In this document: positions 35,552 to 48,367 of the stretch, piece by piece
Layout: the number at the start of each line of letters is the position of its first letter
How positions within the stretch are numbered: the stretch's first letter is position 1
Assembly: GCF_017562075.2 (NCBI RefSeq)
Contig: NC_054083.1
Span: 29,173,558 to 29,237,557, forward strand
Length of the DNA: 64,000 nt
DNA from: Anopheles merus
Taxonomy: Eukaryota > Arthropoda > Insecta > Diptera > Culicidae
Direction: 5' to 3'
Notes under the pieces: generated by a model
Told to the model about the DNA's origin: nothing
The model's database searches: none
Seen by the model: only the letters and a program-made list of their open reading frames with translations
Translations under genes and position numbers: made by a program

Positions 35552-38500
35552 ATGTCTACCGATTCGCGGAAAATCCGTGTCGCGGTGCGCGTTCGCCCGT
35601 TCAACGAGCGGGAACTGGAGGGCAATCCGCGAAACATCATCAAGGTGCGTGAACGGCGGAAGGGTGTGGGGTGTTGTGTCTTCCACCCGCCCAACGGTGG
35701 GAAAAAGTTGTGCTTTGTGCTAACACCCAGGCAATTGCTTTTCTTGCAGGTTCTCGACAAGTCGACGCTAATGTTCGATCCGGACGAGGACGAGGACGAA
35801 TTCTTCTTCCACGGCGTGAAGCTCACGCACCGGGACATAACGAAGCGCGTGAAGAAGAAGCTCACCATGGAGTACGACGACGTGTTCGACAATACGGCTA
35901 CCAACAACGACATCTTCGAGGTGTGCATGAAACCGCTCGTACAGTCGGTGATGAACGGGTACAACTGCTCGGTCTTTGTGTACGGTGCGACCGGGGCAGG
36001 CAAAACGCACACCATGCTGGGGAACGAAACCTGCCCCGGCATCACCTTCCTCACCGTGAAGGAGCTGTTCCGCCAGATCGAATCGCTCAGCGAGGTGCGC
36101 AAGTTTGACATCGGCATCTCGTACCTGGAGGTGTACAACGAGCTGGTAATGAATCTGCTCACCAAAACCGGCCCGCTGAAGCTGCGCGAAGATTCGCACG
36201 GCGTGGTGGTGAGCGGGCTGGTGCTGAAGCAGATACACAACGCTACGGAGCTGCTGGAGCTGCTGGCGCTGGGCAACCGCAACCGAACGCAGCATCCGAC
36301 GGACGCAAACGCGGAAAGCAGCCGCAGCCATGCGATCTTCCAGGTGCACATCCGCATGGTGGAGAAGAAGACGGGCCAGAAGCGCGCGGTGAAGCTGTCG
36401 ATGATCGATCTGGCGGGCAGCGAGCGTGCCGCCAGCACCAAGGGCATCGGGATCCGGTTCAAGGAGGGTGCGAACATTAACAAATCGCTGCTCGCGCTCG
36501 GCAACTGCATTAACAAGCTGGCGGACGGGTTGAAGCACATCCCGTACCGCGACTCGAACCTGACGCGCATCCTGAAGGACAGCCTCGGGGGCAACTGCCA
36601 GACGGTGATGATCGCCAACATCTCGCCGTCGTCGCTGACGTACGACGATACGTACAACACGCTGAAGTACGCGTCGCGAGCGAAGAAGATCCGAACCACC
36701 GTCCGGCAGAACATTGTCCCGTCGAACGTGCCGAAGGAGTTCCTGGTGAAGAAGGTGAACGAGCAGGCGGAGGAGCTCGAGCGGCTGAAGGCGAAGGTGG
36801 CCGACCTGGAGGAGCAGCTGCGCAAGAAGGAGCAAGAGGCGGCGACGGCGGCCCCTGGCCCATCGCTGGCGCTTAACGCCACGTTGCTCAACACCTGGGT
36901 GTCGCGCATCGACAGCTGCTACGCCAGCATGCGCCAGGCGCTGCAGCACCTGATCGCGCTGAAGAGCAAGGAGAAGCTGCTGAACATGCGCGTCAAGCTG
37001 AAGGAACAGGCGGAAACGATTGCGCGCATTGTGACGCTCGACGGAAGCCATCTGAATGAGGTAAGAGACTTTGCTTAGCTTTAATCAACTCACTATCATT
37101 CGCTTTATTCGACTTGGCAGTAGGGGAGGGAAGGCGGGACAACAATTTCTACTCTCGCTTGCCTTACTTATCGCCCAGCAGTTCCGCCTGCTTGAGCTCC
37201 ATCAGCTTTTCTGCCTCCTTGACAAACCCATCCGCAATGGCGGTGATTTGTGCCTGCGCCTGAAATGCTTCGTCCTCGGAGACGTTGGACTGCTTCTTTA
37301 GCTTCTTGATGGATTGGTTCTGGGCGTCCTTGATGCGATCGCGGCACTTGATGAACAGCACCTTGGCGTTCTTCGCCAACCCTTCGCGATGTTCGCGCGT
37401 CACCTTCGGCACGGGAATGAACAGCGTCGTGCCGTCCTGCTGCGGGTTCAGGTTCATGCCGCTGCGCTGGATGGCTTGCAGCACCACCGGGATGGTTTGC
37501 GGGAAGGCCACCAAATTGACGACGAGCGTTTTGGGATTTTTGCGCACCACCTGCCCCAGCTCCTGCAGCTGATAGTCTTTGCCCTCGTACGTGATGCGCA
37601 GCGTTTCGATCGACCCGGTGGTAGACCGGAGCGAGAGATTTTTCACGTAATCGTCCTTCATGGCGGCGAGGCTCTTTTCCATCTGCGTTCGCAGCCCGTC
37701 CAGATCGATCAGGCCGCCGAGCTGCTCCTCGTTGATCTGTACTTTGGCGGCTGCACCCTTTTTGTCTTTCTTTTTGTCCTTGCCCTTGGCGTAGTGTCGT
37801 ACCGTCGGCGGGGGCTGGAGTTTTGCTGCGATAAGACTGGCGACTGGCGCTGCCGGTAGTTCACATCGAACGGGGCGCAGTGCTGTGCAGATGAATCGCT
37901 TTGTGAAGGCACGAACGATGGTGTTACCGTTTGATTCTAGCGCTGTAAAGCTGGCCGCTCGCAGCAGTGCTGTTATTCGTAACATGTTTCACGTCGAATG
38001 TTTAAATTGTTTCCTTTCCAACTTTGCTTTTGTTATGATTGCGAACGAAATTGCGGTGCGCCGTGTGTTTGCTGGGAAACGTCAAACTTCTTTGTGGTGT
38101 TTTTGTTTGTTCGTGCGCTCAACTGTCAGATTCAAAATGTTCGTTCAAAACTAACCGTTGCTGGACCTTTTCTTTTCTATTATTTCCTCTCCAGGACATT
38201 GCAAAAATGGAAGCGTCCGTCGACCGGTGCGGCAAGCAGGTCGCCAACCAGCAGGCAGACAAAACCCGCTGGCAGGAACGGTTCCGCCAGTCGCTGCGCA
38301 GTCGCAACGCACTCCGAAAGGAGATTGCGCAAAGCGAGCTGGCCACGGTGCTGAAGGGCATTCTGACGGGCAAGGATGCGGAAATCGAGGCGCTGCAAGC
38401 GACGCTCTACAAGGAGCACGTGCTGCAGATGTCGTTTACCTACGCGCAGGAAAACAAGCTGTGGCACAACATAATGGTGCTCAGCGGCGACATCATACAG

Positions 38501-39797
38501 CAGAACTATCTGCTGCTCCGTAGCATGGACCGGCTGGACAATGTGACGTACGACAAGCTGAAGCGGCTGGTGAAGCTAAACCAGCGACAGCGGGGCGTCA
38601 CCTTCTTCGACGACGACTGCCAGCAGCAGGACCGGAACGACATCGATCTCAGCAGCAACAGCCTGGACGACATCGCCAACCTGTCCGACTGTTCCGAGGA
38701 TGCGGTTGACTTCCCGCCGGACGGTGAGGATGAGGATGGCTCGACGATGCTCTCTGTCGTCGGTGGAGCAGCGGGTGGTGCTATGAAACGGTCGAAGCTG
38801 AACGATGGCAGCGAGTCGGAACCGGATACGTGTTCGCTGCAGGGCGATAGCGCAAACGAGGACACTGCCACCGAACGCAACATTTTCAAAAAGCCCAAAA
38901 TGGTTAGCCGAACGATGTCGTTCAAGACCACCAGCTTGGCCGGGGGTGGCATTTTGTCGCGGCCACCCATCTCCCGCCGGACACCGACGAAGCAGGCAAA
39001 AGCGATGGGCAAGATGACGGCGACGACGACGACGGCACCCGTTTCCCATCGCCTCAAGGTGCCACGGTTGGTCGTGAGCCAAGCGATGATGGACTCCTTG
39101 TCGAAGAAGAAGGTACCACAGTCACCGTCGAGCGACATCGCGGACAAGAACAAGCTGAACGTGTCGGACGACTCGAGCGGCATCGGCAGTATCGCCAACT
39201 CGACGTTTGATATCGGCAGCAGCAAGGACTCGGAAACGGAGTCACTGTTTTCCAACGTGCTTGTGGAATCGAACGTTGACCCGCAGGTGTTGGATAAAGG
39301 TAATTGTGGTTGGCGCTTGCAGCGCTTGCTTCGAGTTGTTTTACTGAAATATATTCCTTCTCTATTTTTGCAGTGCTGCGCCGTGCTTCAATGAAGGGAG
39401 GCAAAATGACCCTCTCGGTTAGCAAGGAAAACAGGAAAAAGAGCCCCAAGCGGATAGGGAAAAGTCCTCGCACCGTTAACCGATCGACCAGCCGAAGTTA
39501 GTATGATGGCCGAAGCGATTGAAATGCTTTGCCCCCGCGCGCCCCTCCTATTGTTTTGTCTTGTGCGCTCGAAGCTAACGAAACCTTCTTCTCCGTTCTG
39601 TGGAACCTTTTGCAGCAAATTCTTCCGCCAGCTCGGTCATCAATCGGTACCGGATGATGAAGGCAAAGGACGGGCATGCGTCAACTAGTGGTGGTACCTC
39701 TGCCGCACTGCCCAAACCACGTGCAGCGAACAATAACTTCGACAGCGACAGTGACCGAAATCGTCACAATCGGCTGATGGGCATTGTGAAGAAATAG
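35552..39797 (+). CDS. Klp67A: Kinesin-8 motor (KIF18/Klp67A-like)
   Basis: Coding exons: 35552-35644, 35750-37060, 38195-39299, 39374-39496 and 39616-39797, predicting 937 aa. The N-terminal motor has VAVRVRPFNERE, the P-loop GATGAGKTHTM (about residues 109-119), switch I NAESSRSH (about 217) and switch II DLAGSERA (about 251). A neck coiled coil (about 364-395) and the C-terminal tail with Ser/basic-rich low-complexity sequence follow. Motor sequence best fits kinesin-8, plus-end-directed motors that depolymerise or dampen kinetochore microtubules in mitosis. Intron 1 (35645-35749) is 105 nt, stop-free and in frame. Intron 2 (37061-38194) hosts the antisense mRRF gene. The end of the last two exons is set by a GTTAGT donor and is less certain than the motor. 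Confidence 0.9.
37164..37985 (-). CDS. mRRF: Mitochondrial ribosome recycling factor
   Basis: Single-exon gene of 273 aa nested on the opposite strand within intron 2 of the kinesin-8 gene. The first 60-65 residues are rich in Arg, Ala and Ser and poor in acids, fitting a mitochondrial presequence. The RRF domain fills residues about 85-270, with the signature segments T-L-V-V-N-L, PQTIP, GMNLNPQQDGTTLFIPVP and the VTREHR motif followed by the long three-helix bundle. With mitochondrial EF-G2 it splits the mitoribosome after termination. Its own stop is 103 bp from the host intron donor and its ATG 209 bp from the host acceptor, so its UTRs or promoter may extend across host splice sites. Confidence 0.95.
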   Translation of the reverse strand: MLRITALLRAASFTALESNGNTIVRAFTKRFICTALRPVRCELPAAPVASLIAAKLQPPPTVRHYAKGKDKKKDKKGAAAKVQINEEQLGGLIDLDGLRTQMEKSLAAMKDDYVKNLSLRSTTGSIETLRITYEGKDYQLQELGQVVRKNPKTLVVNLVAFPQTIPVVLQAIQRSGMNLNPQQDGTTLFIPVPKVTREHREGLAKNAKVLFIKCRDRIKDAQNQSIKKLKKQSNVSEDEAFQAQAQITAIADGFVKEAEKLMELKQAELLGDK

Positions 39798-40982
39798 AAG
39801 TGAAGAATCAATGGCGGAATAGCAGCAGCAGCGGCGGCGGCTGCATGACCGGAAAAAGCAGACCAAGTGAATGATTTATTTTATTTATAGCTTACATTAG
39901 CTTACAGCTTAATGGCTTTACTACTACTACTACTACTACTTTTTGCACATTGCACTACGCATGGTGCGCGGTGATTGTTATATATTTTGTATTGACTATT
40001 AGATAAAGCGAATAATACAATCAAACTGTGCTGTACTGTGCTGTGCGTGCGTGCGTGTAGTGTACATCGGGTGGACGTTGAACGTTTTAAAAAAACTCGA
40101 CAGGTTTTTTTTTTGTTGTATGCATATAAAATTACAGAGAGATAAAAAATGAGAGAAAAGGTCGTAACATTATATTTTTAAGTTGCAATCTCATAACTAG
40201 AAAAACGATCTTGTATGATGGAAATAGTTTTACGCACTGTAGCGCACAGACAGAGGATGGAAAGCAGAGAGAGATGAAATAGGAAAAGAAAATATAATCT
40301 ATTTGAGTAAAGTTTAACCGAAGCATGCCATGCGTATCTTGTTTTGTTGTATGTTGTATTCGTCTTCCACCTCATGTATTTGCTAAATCAAATACATGCA
40401 TGATTGATTGAGTTATGGCCATGAATTCATGTACATATTGAAATTGTGATTCAATGGTCATGATTATGATAAAATAATAAAATAAATAGATTGGGTTAGT
40501 ATTTGTTGACACCTCTAAGCAACATGCAGGCGTACTAGGACGTGGTAACAATCGATCTCATCGTTGTCAGGGAAAAGACAAAAAATATGAGAAAGATTTT
40601 TGCTTTCACGTGGATAAGATTTAAGAAGATAGTCAAAAGTTATGACTTTTTGTCACGAAAACTGAACCACTTTACAAACCATATTAATCCCAATCACTAC
40701 TTTCAAATGTAACGACATTTTTGAATGCCCGACTGCAGATTTGCTTTCGTTAAGTTTGAGCTTTCGTTCAGTTCGGCACCTGACCGCATTTCAGTCAGTC
40801 AGCTGTCAAGCCGAAAAACAGCTCGCAGCTCGCTCATGAGGTAATCGAAATCAACAACAAAACCCACCACCCGCTCGGCGTCCGGCAAAACCGGTGCCGA
40901 AATTATTACTTAAGCGTGTTTGCAGGCTGGGCCTGGGCGGAAGCAAATAATACACAGAACACAGGCACGGAACGGGATTGAG
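39798..40982 (+). other. Kinesin-8 3' UTR and mRpS35 upstream region
   Basis: No coding exon. The first part is AT-rich 3' UTR sequence with a short CTA repeat (about 39919-39940) and AATAAA-like signals only near 40470-40487. An initiator-like TCAGTCAGTCAG lies at 40791-40802, about 190 bp before the mRpS35 ATG. Confidence 0.45.
40791..40802 (+). promoter_or_regulatory. Candidate initiator cluster for mRpS35
   Basis: Three overlapping TCAGT initiator motifs in tandem (TCAGTCAGTCAG), without a TATA box, upstream of mRpS35. Position and motif suit an insect transcription start; no further support is visible. Confidence 0.3.
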
Positions 40983-42155
40983 ATGGCTTTGCTTGCACGT
41001 GCCTGCGGTCCCTGGCCGCTGCTGTGGAGCCGTTCGGTACAGACGGTCGGCATTCGATTGCAGTCGACCCGGTTGCAGGAGGACGGCGCCCGTTCGGGCG
41101 GTCTCGAGGAAGAAGGTTTGTAGCTGGAGAGGGTAAAATGTAGTCCCCTTTGCCTATAACATTGCTTTCTTTTGTACCTTTTTAGAGTTTCGTGTGCTGA
41201 ACTTGAAGCAAACAAAGTCACAGCGGCTTGCTCGCCGGAAAGCGACCCGTCCGGAGGTTCCACCACCTCGGTATGGCCTCCTCCTCTCCGTCTCCTTGCG
41301 AAGGCCATTAATTGACCTGTTTTTTCTTTCTCCTTTTTCACTCACCACAGCTCACAGCAGATGGCCACGGACCAGGACTGGGGTGCGGTATGGCCCGGGC
41401 CGCGCACGTTCAACCCGTCCGCCGTGCCGCTCCCGATTCGGCAGGGGTACGTGACGAAGCGCAACCAAATGTCACCCGGCAAGTTTGCCAACGCGGAGCT
41501 GATGAAGATACCGAACTTTTTGCATTTAACGCCCCCGGTCATCAAGCGGCAGTGCGAAGCGCTGAAACAGTTCTGCACTCCCTGGCCGAAGGGGCTGGAG
41601 ACGGAGGAAAAGATGCGGGCCCACTATCCGGTGACGTGCGTCACGTCCGACTACTGCCACGCGCTGCCCACGATACGCAATCCGCTGTCGCGCATCGTCA
41701 CGGTGCAGGTGGAGCTGGGCGCGCTGCAGCTCGATCGGCACGCGCGCGACAAGCTGCTGCGGCTGGTGGGCGAACGGTACGACCCGGACACGGATCTGCT
41801 CACGATCGTGACGGACCGGTGCCCGCTCAAGAAGCAGAACTACGATTACGCGATCTATCTGCTGACCGCGCTGTACCACGAGTCGAACACGGTGGAACCG
41901 TGGGAGGCGACCAAGTGCGAGGCGGACATGGAGTTTTTCGACTTCGAGCGGAGCCGCAGCAAACGGAACGCGGAAGCGACACTCAACTGGGGCCGGAAGG
42001 AAGGGGACAGCGGTTGGCAGCAGGTGCCGGAAGCGTACGGCGAGGCGGTATCGAGGCTGTTCAACGAGGGCGAGAACGAGTATAATATAGCCAAGTATAA
42101 GGAGCAAACGTTAGCGCTGCTCGGTTTGGCCGGGGCGGAGCAAGTGGCGCAATGA
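40983..42155 (+). CDS. mRpS35: Mitochondrial small ribosomal subunit protein mS35 (MRPS35)
   Basis: Coding exons: 40983-41115, 41186-41270 and 41351-42155, predicting 340 aa (human about 323). The first 30 residues carry Arg and hydrophobic residues without acids, a mitochondrial targeting peptide. The body has the diagnostic mS35 segments K-I-P-N-F-L-H-L-T-P, L-V-G-E-R-Y, T-D-R-C-P-L and N-Y-D-Y-A-I-Y-L-L-T-A-L-Y-H-E-S. The protein is a metazoan mitochondrial addition to the small ribosomal subunit. Introns are 70 and 80 bp. The intron 1 donor is GTTTGT, weaker than usual, but the reading frame and conserved E-F-R-V-L-N junction support it. Confidence 0.95.
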
Positions 42156-42197
42156 GGAGTGGAAGGGAGAGCAGAGAAGGGTAGTGAGTAGAGGTGG

Positions 42198-42203
42198 AAT
42201 AAA
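42198..42203 (+). terminator. Poly(A) signal, mRpS35
   Basis: AATAAA 43 bp after the stop codon, giving a very short 3' UTR. Confidence 0.65.
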
Positions 42204-42407
42204 AAATAACGACTTTTGTGTCTGTAATTGGAACGGTGGATTGGATTTTTTATGTAATTTGATGGCACAGGAAGAAAATGGGATTTTCCGATACAGAAAA
42301 AGAGGAGAGAAAGAGAGAAAGAAAGTAAAAGAATGGACTAGTTGGCGAGAGAAAGAGACGAAGCGAGCATCGATTCAAAAGCGCACTTAGCGCGCCCTCC
42401 GCCAAGC

Positions 42408-42480
42408 GTTTCCGTAGTGTAGCGGTTATCACGTCTGCTTCACACGCAGAAGGTCCCCGGTTCGAACCCGGGCGGAAACA
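42408..42480 (+). tRNA. tRNA-Val (anticodon CAC)
   Basis: A 73-nt cloverleaf: acceptor arms GTTTCCG and CGGAAAC with discriminator A; D arm GTGTAGCGGTTATCAC (A and B box consensus intact); anticodon stem TCTGC/GCAGA enclosing loop TTCACAC with anticodon CAC; T arm CCCGG-TTCGAAC-CCGGG. No intron. A T-rich run follows from 42486 as RNA polymerase III terminator. CCA is not encoded, as normal in eukaryotes. It decodes GUG, a frequent Val codon in these GC-rich genes. Confidence 0.97.
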
Positions 42481-42569
42481 GAATTGCTTTTTTGTGGCGT
42501 AAACCTTTTTTCTCTTGACTCATTGCATACAATGTCACATTTGCTTTCCTGTTTTTGGAAAAGCTGCTA

Positions 42570-42943
42570 AGGCGTCAACCATCAATTACGTAGCGCTTGT
42601 AGGGGTGGGAAATACATGAAGGAGAGGGGGAAGTTTAGCATTTGTTACGTAATACCAATTTTTTTTAATCGAATAACAAGTAAGTAATATGTAAACGATG
42701 ATTCTTCTTATTTACTTAACATACTTCGCGGTTAGGCTAGCTTAGAACGGATTTCGCTACCTTTTATATACCACTCCACCCAATAGTGCGTCATTGGTAG
42801 GGGGTCGGTTTATACCAACGTTACATACCAACACTGGTTCGTACCAACGTCTGTTTCTTCCAACGTTACAGTTTATTACACTATTGGCGATGAGGGTCGC
42901 AAATTGTGCAATTTTTGCGTTACGTAATTGATGGATGACGACT
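42570..42943. mobile_element. TA-flanked MITE (Tc1/mariner-type ends)
   Basis: A 374 bp element with 26-bp terminal inverted repeats matching at 23 positions (core CCATCAATTACGTA at both ends), each end flanked by TA (42568-42569 and 42944-42945). No coding capacity. TA duplication and long inverted repeats point to Tc1/mariner-superfamily mobilisation. A GGGGTGGG/GGGGGTC pair lies inside the two ends. It sits about 90 bp downstream of the tRNA. Confidence 0.75.
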
Positions 42944-43139
42944 TACGATGCTTTGAAATTTGATCTACGCTGGTAGAGTTTCCATTGGTCGCAGCATCCC
43001 TAAAGGGTGGCGGAAGGAGTGAGAGAAAGGATACACACTCCGCTCGTCATCCTTCCTCTCGTATGATACGCGCATGTGATAAGCGCCTAGTAACAGAAAG
43101 TAAGCTACAAATATTCTCACACTAGTGTTAGGTTATTTT

Positions 43140-43237
43140 GAAGGGGGGTTTCTTCTAGCTTTACATTTTGTTACACTAGGGGAGGAGGGGGTCTAATATT
43201 TTCAATTTTTGCCTTACATTGTTCTTGTATGACGGCT
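43140..43237. mobile_element. Degenerate fragment related to the adjacent MITE
   Basis: The tract GGGGGTCTAATATTTTCAAT, followed by TTTTTGC and an end TGTATGACGGCTTA, parallels the right end of the element at 42570-42943 (GGGTCGCAAATT, TTTTTGCG, TGGATGACGACTTA). No left end was found, so this is a truncated or decayed copy. Confidence 0.45.
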
Positions 43238-43777
43238 TACTTGTCATTTTTTAACCGAAATACTTTAAGTCAATTCTTTTTTACATATTGGAGTACATAT
43301 GTGGCTTCCACTCAACCACGATGAAGAGACTACCATGAAGAGACTCTATTCCCCAGTTAACCCCATTTACTTAGCCTCTTTTATCTTCGTTGATCCTGTT
43401 TGAGACCTACATATCAAAACGATTGCCTTTCGCCCTTTAAGCAAACAATGAAGGTGTGTTCAACAAATTCACTCTCATTTTACAACTCCAGATCAGTATT
43501 CTCCCAAGACATCTCGTCGTCTGGGCTTAGTAGGCCGTGTGCAACCGTTGTTGTTGTCAGGAGATGCACCTGTCAACAGGAGGGGCATGCCTTTTCTAAA
43601 GCTGCATCTATTCTTTCGGGCGAATGCGCCATAACTGATCCGTGACGGTCCCATGGAGCAACTTGGCGACAATAGCTCCGAAGAAGATTGTGGGGATCGT
43701 TATAAATCGTCGTGCTGTACAGCTTGCAGGATTAGTAGTGCTTGGTTCGAGGTGTCTCGCACACGCAGCTGGTGAAA

Positions 43778-44836
43778 ATGTGTTCCATTGTGGGTGCAGA
43801 CGATCGCCCTTTGGCGCTCTTCTTAGTATTGGGGCTTTTCTCGGGTGGTGTTGTATTTGGTGATTTAGCAACGGAAGCCGTTCATGGACTGTTCAGCGAG
43901 CAACGCTTTCCCGAATCGGCACCACTGGTTAATACAGAACCTTCCATCTCCGACCACGTGCGTCCTACCCCTCTTGCTCCATCATCCCAGCCTTCCCCGT
44001 ATCTGATGGTGGCTCACTCGGATTACAATAATCGTCTGTTTGTTCAACAACAACAACCATCACCTTCCGCCTCCATCGATCACAAGCGGCAAGAGCACGG
44101 CACAACATCATCGTTTGTAACCAGCCCGTTATTGCCTCCCAGTAAGCGTTCGACAAATGATATACCACCACCACCACGTCGGACACGTTACACACCTGCG
44201 ACGACGACGACGACGACGTCGGGAGGCGACGATCCCAACCGATCCTTGCTGGCGACGATACCGGCACGACACTACGACAGTTACGGCGAGTGGCACCATC
44301 ATGGCGGCGAGGACGATGGGTCACACTGGCCACCACCATCACAACAGCAGCCGTACTACAACAGCAATCACGGGAGCAGCAGCGCCAACTGGGGATGGAA
44401 TCCACACGGCCATCACCATCATTACCAGCAGCAGCAGCAGCAGCAGCAACAACACCATGGCAACGTGCTGGCGGGGATTTTAGATACGGTCGCGCTGTAT
44501 CCGCCATACCACAATCACCACGGTCAACAGCAGCACGGTTTGCTTGGATTGCAACTGTACGTTCTGCTGCATCCCGTACTGATGCTCGGTGCGATGTCCT
44601 TTCTCGTGTGTCTGGTAAACGCTGTGGTGGGTTTGGTGGACAAGGTGAAGCTACCGCTCGTACGGGCACACCAGGACGTGGATCGGATTGGGGCGGGAGG
44701 TTCGGCATCAACGCCGGCCGCCGGGCTTCGAGATGGGCGCGACGAGCGCATTCTGGATCAGCTGTATCAGTTCCTGACCGTCGCTCTCGAGCATCAGCAG
44801 CAGCGCAACGAATCCTACGTCCTGGGCAGGTCGTAA
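43778..44836 (+). CDS. Unrecognised His/Gln-rich protein with putative signal peptide and membrane segment
   Basis: Open frame of 352 aa from the ATG at 43778; the frame is open upstream, but only non-ATG codons precede it. I do not recognise a family. Residues about 11-27 (LALFLVLGLFSGGVVFG) look like a signal peptide or anchor. The middle is low complexity: Ser/Pro, a Thr run, PPPP, His- and Tyr-rich stretches, and a QQQQQQQQQ run flanked by HHHH. Near the C-terminus (about residues 254-290) a hydrophobic segment around VLLHPVLMLGAMSFLVCLV is a likely membrane helix, followed by a charged tail. Composition resembles cuticle-associated or membrane proteins of insects, but no chitin-binding motif is seen. 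An upstream non-coding exon is possible, because an AG acceptor (GTACAGCTTGCAG) ends at 43726. Confidence 0.6.
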   Translation: MCSIVGADDRPLALFLVLGLFSGGVVFGDLATEAVHGLFSEQRFPESAPLVNTEPSISDHVRPTPLAPSSQPSPYLMVAHSDYNNRLFVQQQQPSPSASIDHKRQEHGTTSSFVTSPLLPPSKRSTNDIPPPPRRTRYTPATTTTTTSGGDDPNRSLLATIPARHYDSYGEWHHHGGEDDGSHWPPPSQQQPYYNSNHGSSSANWGWNPHGHHHHYQQQQQQQQQHHGNVLAGILDTVALYPPYHNHHGQQQHGLLGLQLYVLLHPVLMLGAMSFLVCLVNAVVGLVDKVKLPLVRAHQDVDRIGAGGSASTPAAGLRDGRDERILDQLYQFLTVALEHQQQRNESYVLGRS

Positions 44837-46400
44837 AGCGAGATCGTAGAGAAGACAGATCTGACAGAGCAGTCTCCTCTTACTTTTTGGAGTTTTGTCG
44901 TTTACTTGTAGAACCATTTTGATATATTTGGCAAGGATAGCTCTAATTTTCAGAGGCCCCATTAGAATGAATCCCGATTTTACGCTTTTATTATTACTTA
45001 AAGTTAATTTTTAAAGCAGTTATTTAAATTTGTTAAATGGGCTTAAGTACATTTTTAATTTCATCCACTTTCTCTATAAATGTTCATACTATTTGTCGTA
45101 TTAATGAACATTATACATTATACATTATTATTGAATTTAGTATTTTGGAGTATTTTTGTTTAATTCCAGTTCAATAAACTCCGGACAGTTTGGTTGGATT
45201 TAATTTGGATTTAAAATTGTTGAGAACGCGACAATCATAGAAAGTTAGTTTAACGGATATTTTTGAATTCAAAATGAGATAAATCGCTCCGACCACATGA
45301 GCCTTTTTTTTTCAAGTTTCGTTTTATAGCATAAAACGCTTTAACTTAGGACGATTTTTCCAATCGATAGTGCAACAATCTGAAAACAAATTCAATCGGG
45401 CAATTCCGAGACAACGCAACAACGACAGGCCAAACCGTCATGATCGTCCGACCGAGACGTACAATGATCGTGTTGCAATAAAATAGCATCCTTCTGAAAA
45501 GTCCACTTTGACGCCTAAATAAATAAATAATAAAAGAAATGGCTTACGCGCCTTAACACAGCACAGCAAAACACTTACAAATCATGATGAAAACCAACCC
45601 TAAAAAGGACCCAAGCGATAACAACGTAAGCGTTTAGGCGGATACGTCACCGAGACGAGTGTGTGAGTGTAGTGGATGATGTTGAAAGGATCCACGAGGG
45701 GTAAACAAAAGAGAAAGAGAGAAAGAGCGCAGGAATGGTGATATAGCGATAAACATGTCTCTCGACGATTATTAGACTAGGAACATCACGGCTATGAATG
45801 ATTCTGATTCTGAAAGGAAACGAGCAACACAGAAAAAGATAAGGGAAAAATAACTTCCAACGATCACACGCACGATTGAGAAGTAAGATAATAGAATAGA
45901 AGAACGATGTTTACCTGCAATAAACAGATTTCAAACCAAACGGATCACACGCTGTATTCCCGTCGTGTCAGATTCTTTCCTTCTACGTTTAAAGCAAAGT
46001 GGGCAGTCTGTGGCAAAGCGCACCGTCCATTGTAAAATATGTTTCGTGTAATGATTACTAAATTAATGAAAGTTAAGTTTAACTCATTTAATAGAATTGT
46101 GAGGTGAGAAAAAACCAGTTCGTATTGTAAAGAAACAATTGACGTTTTAGCCTCATATACAAAGAATGTTCGGAATTGACTTCACACATAAAAGAAATAC
46201 GGAAAGAACTAATACAAAACAAAAATAAAATAAAACAGAACTGATTTTTTTCATATTAAGCAATTGAAAAAGCTTGGACATTAAATATACCCCATCCTAA
46301 TGATGAAGCACTTGCTTCGTGATATTATACATGGAAATGGTAAAAATTAGTGATAAATTCCACACTTGCACCGAGAATCTTTTTTTTTTCATTATGATGT
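44837..46400 (+). other. 3' UTR / downstream region of the His/Gln-rich gene
   Basis: AT-rich, A-rich on the plus strand, no coding signal. AATAAA occurs at 45173 and again in later positions (for example near 45477, 45515 and 45919), so the 3' UTR could be 0.3 to 1.4 kb. Confidence 0.4.
45173..45178 (+). terminator. Candidate poly(A) signal, His/Gln-rich gene
   Basis: First AATAAA after the stop, about 340 bp downstream. Confidence 0.4.
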
Positions 46401-46409
46401 TTTGAAACA

Positions 46410-46415
46410 TTTATT
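46410..46415 (-). terminator. Candidate poly(A) signal, MADF-BESS gene
   Basis: AATAAA on the minus strand, about 1.95 kb beyond the MADF-BESS stop. The intervening sequence has no coding signal and would be its 3' UTR. Confidence 0.35.

Positions 46416-48367
<1,952 letters not shown>

Noticed and set aside
35768..37051. 427-codon minus-strand frame opposite the kinesin motor
   Set aside because: Leu/Arg/Gln-rich shadow of the strongly biased kinesin codons; no recognisable family.
43608..43871. Minus-strand frame overlapping the start of the His/Gln-rich gene, perhaps a retroelement gag remnant
   Set aside because: Only a vague resemblance, no zinc-knuckle pattern, and it overlaps the better supported plus-strand gene.
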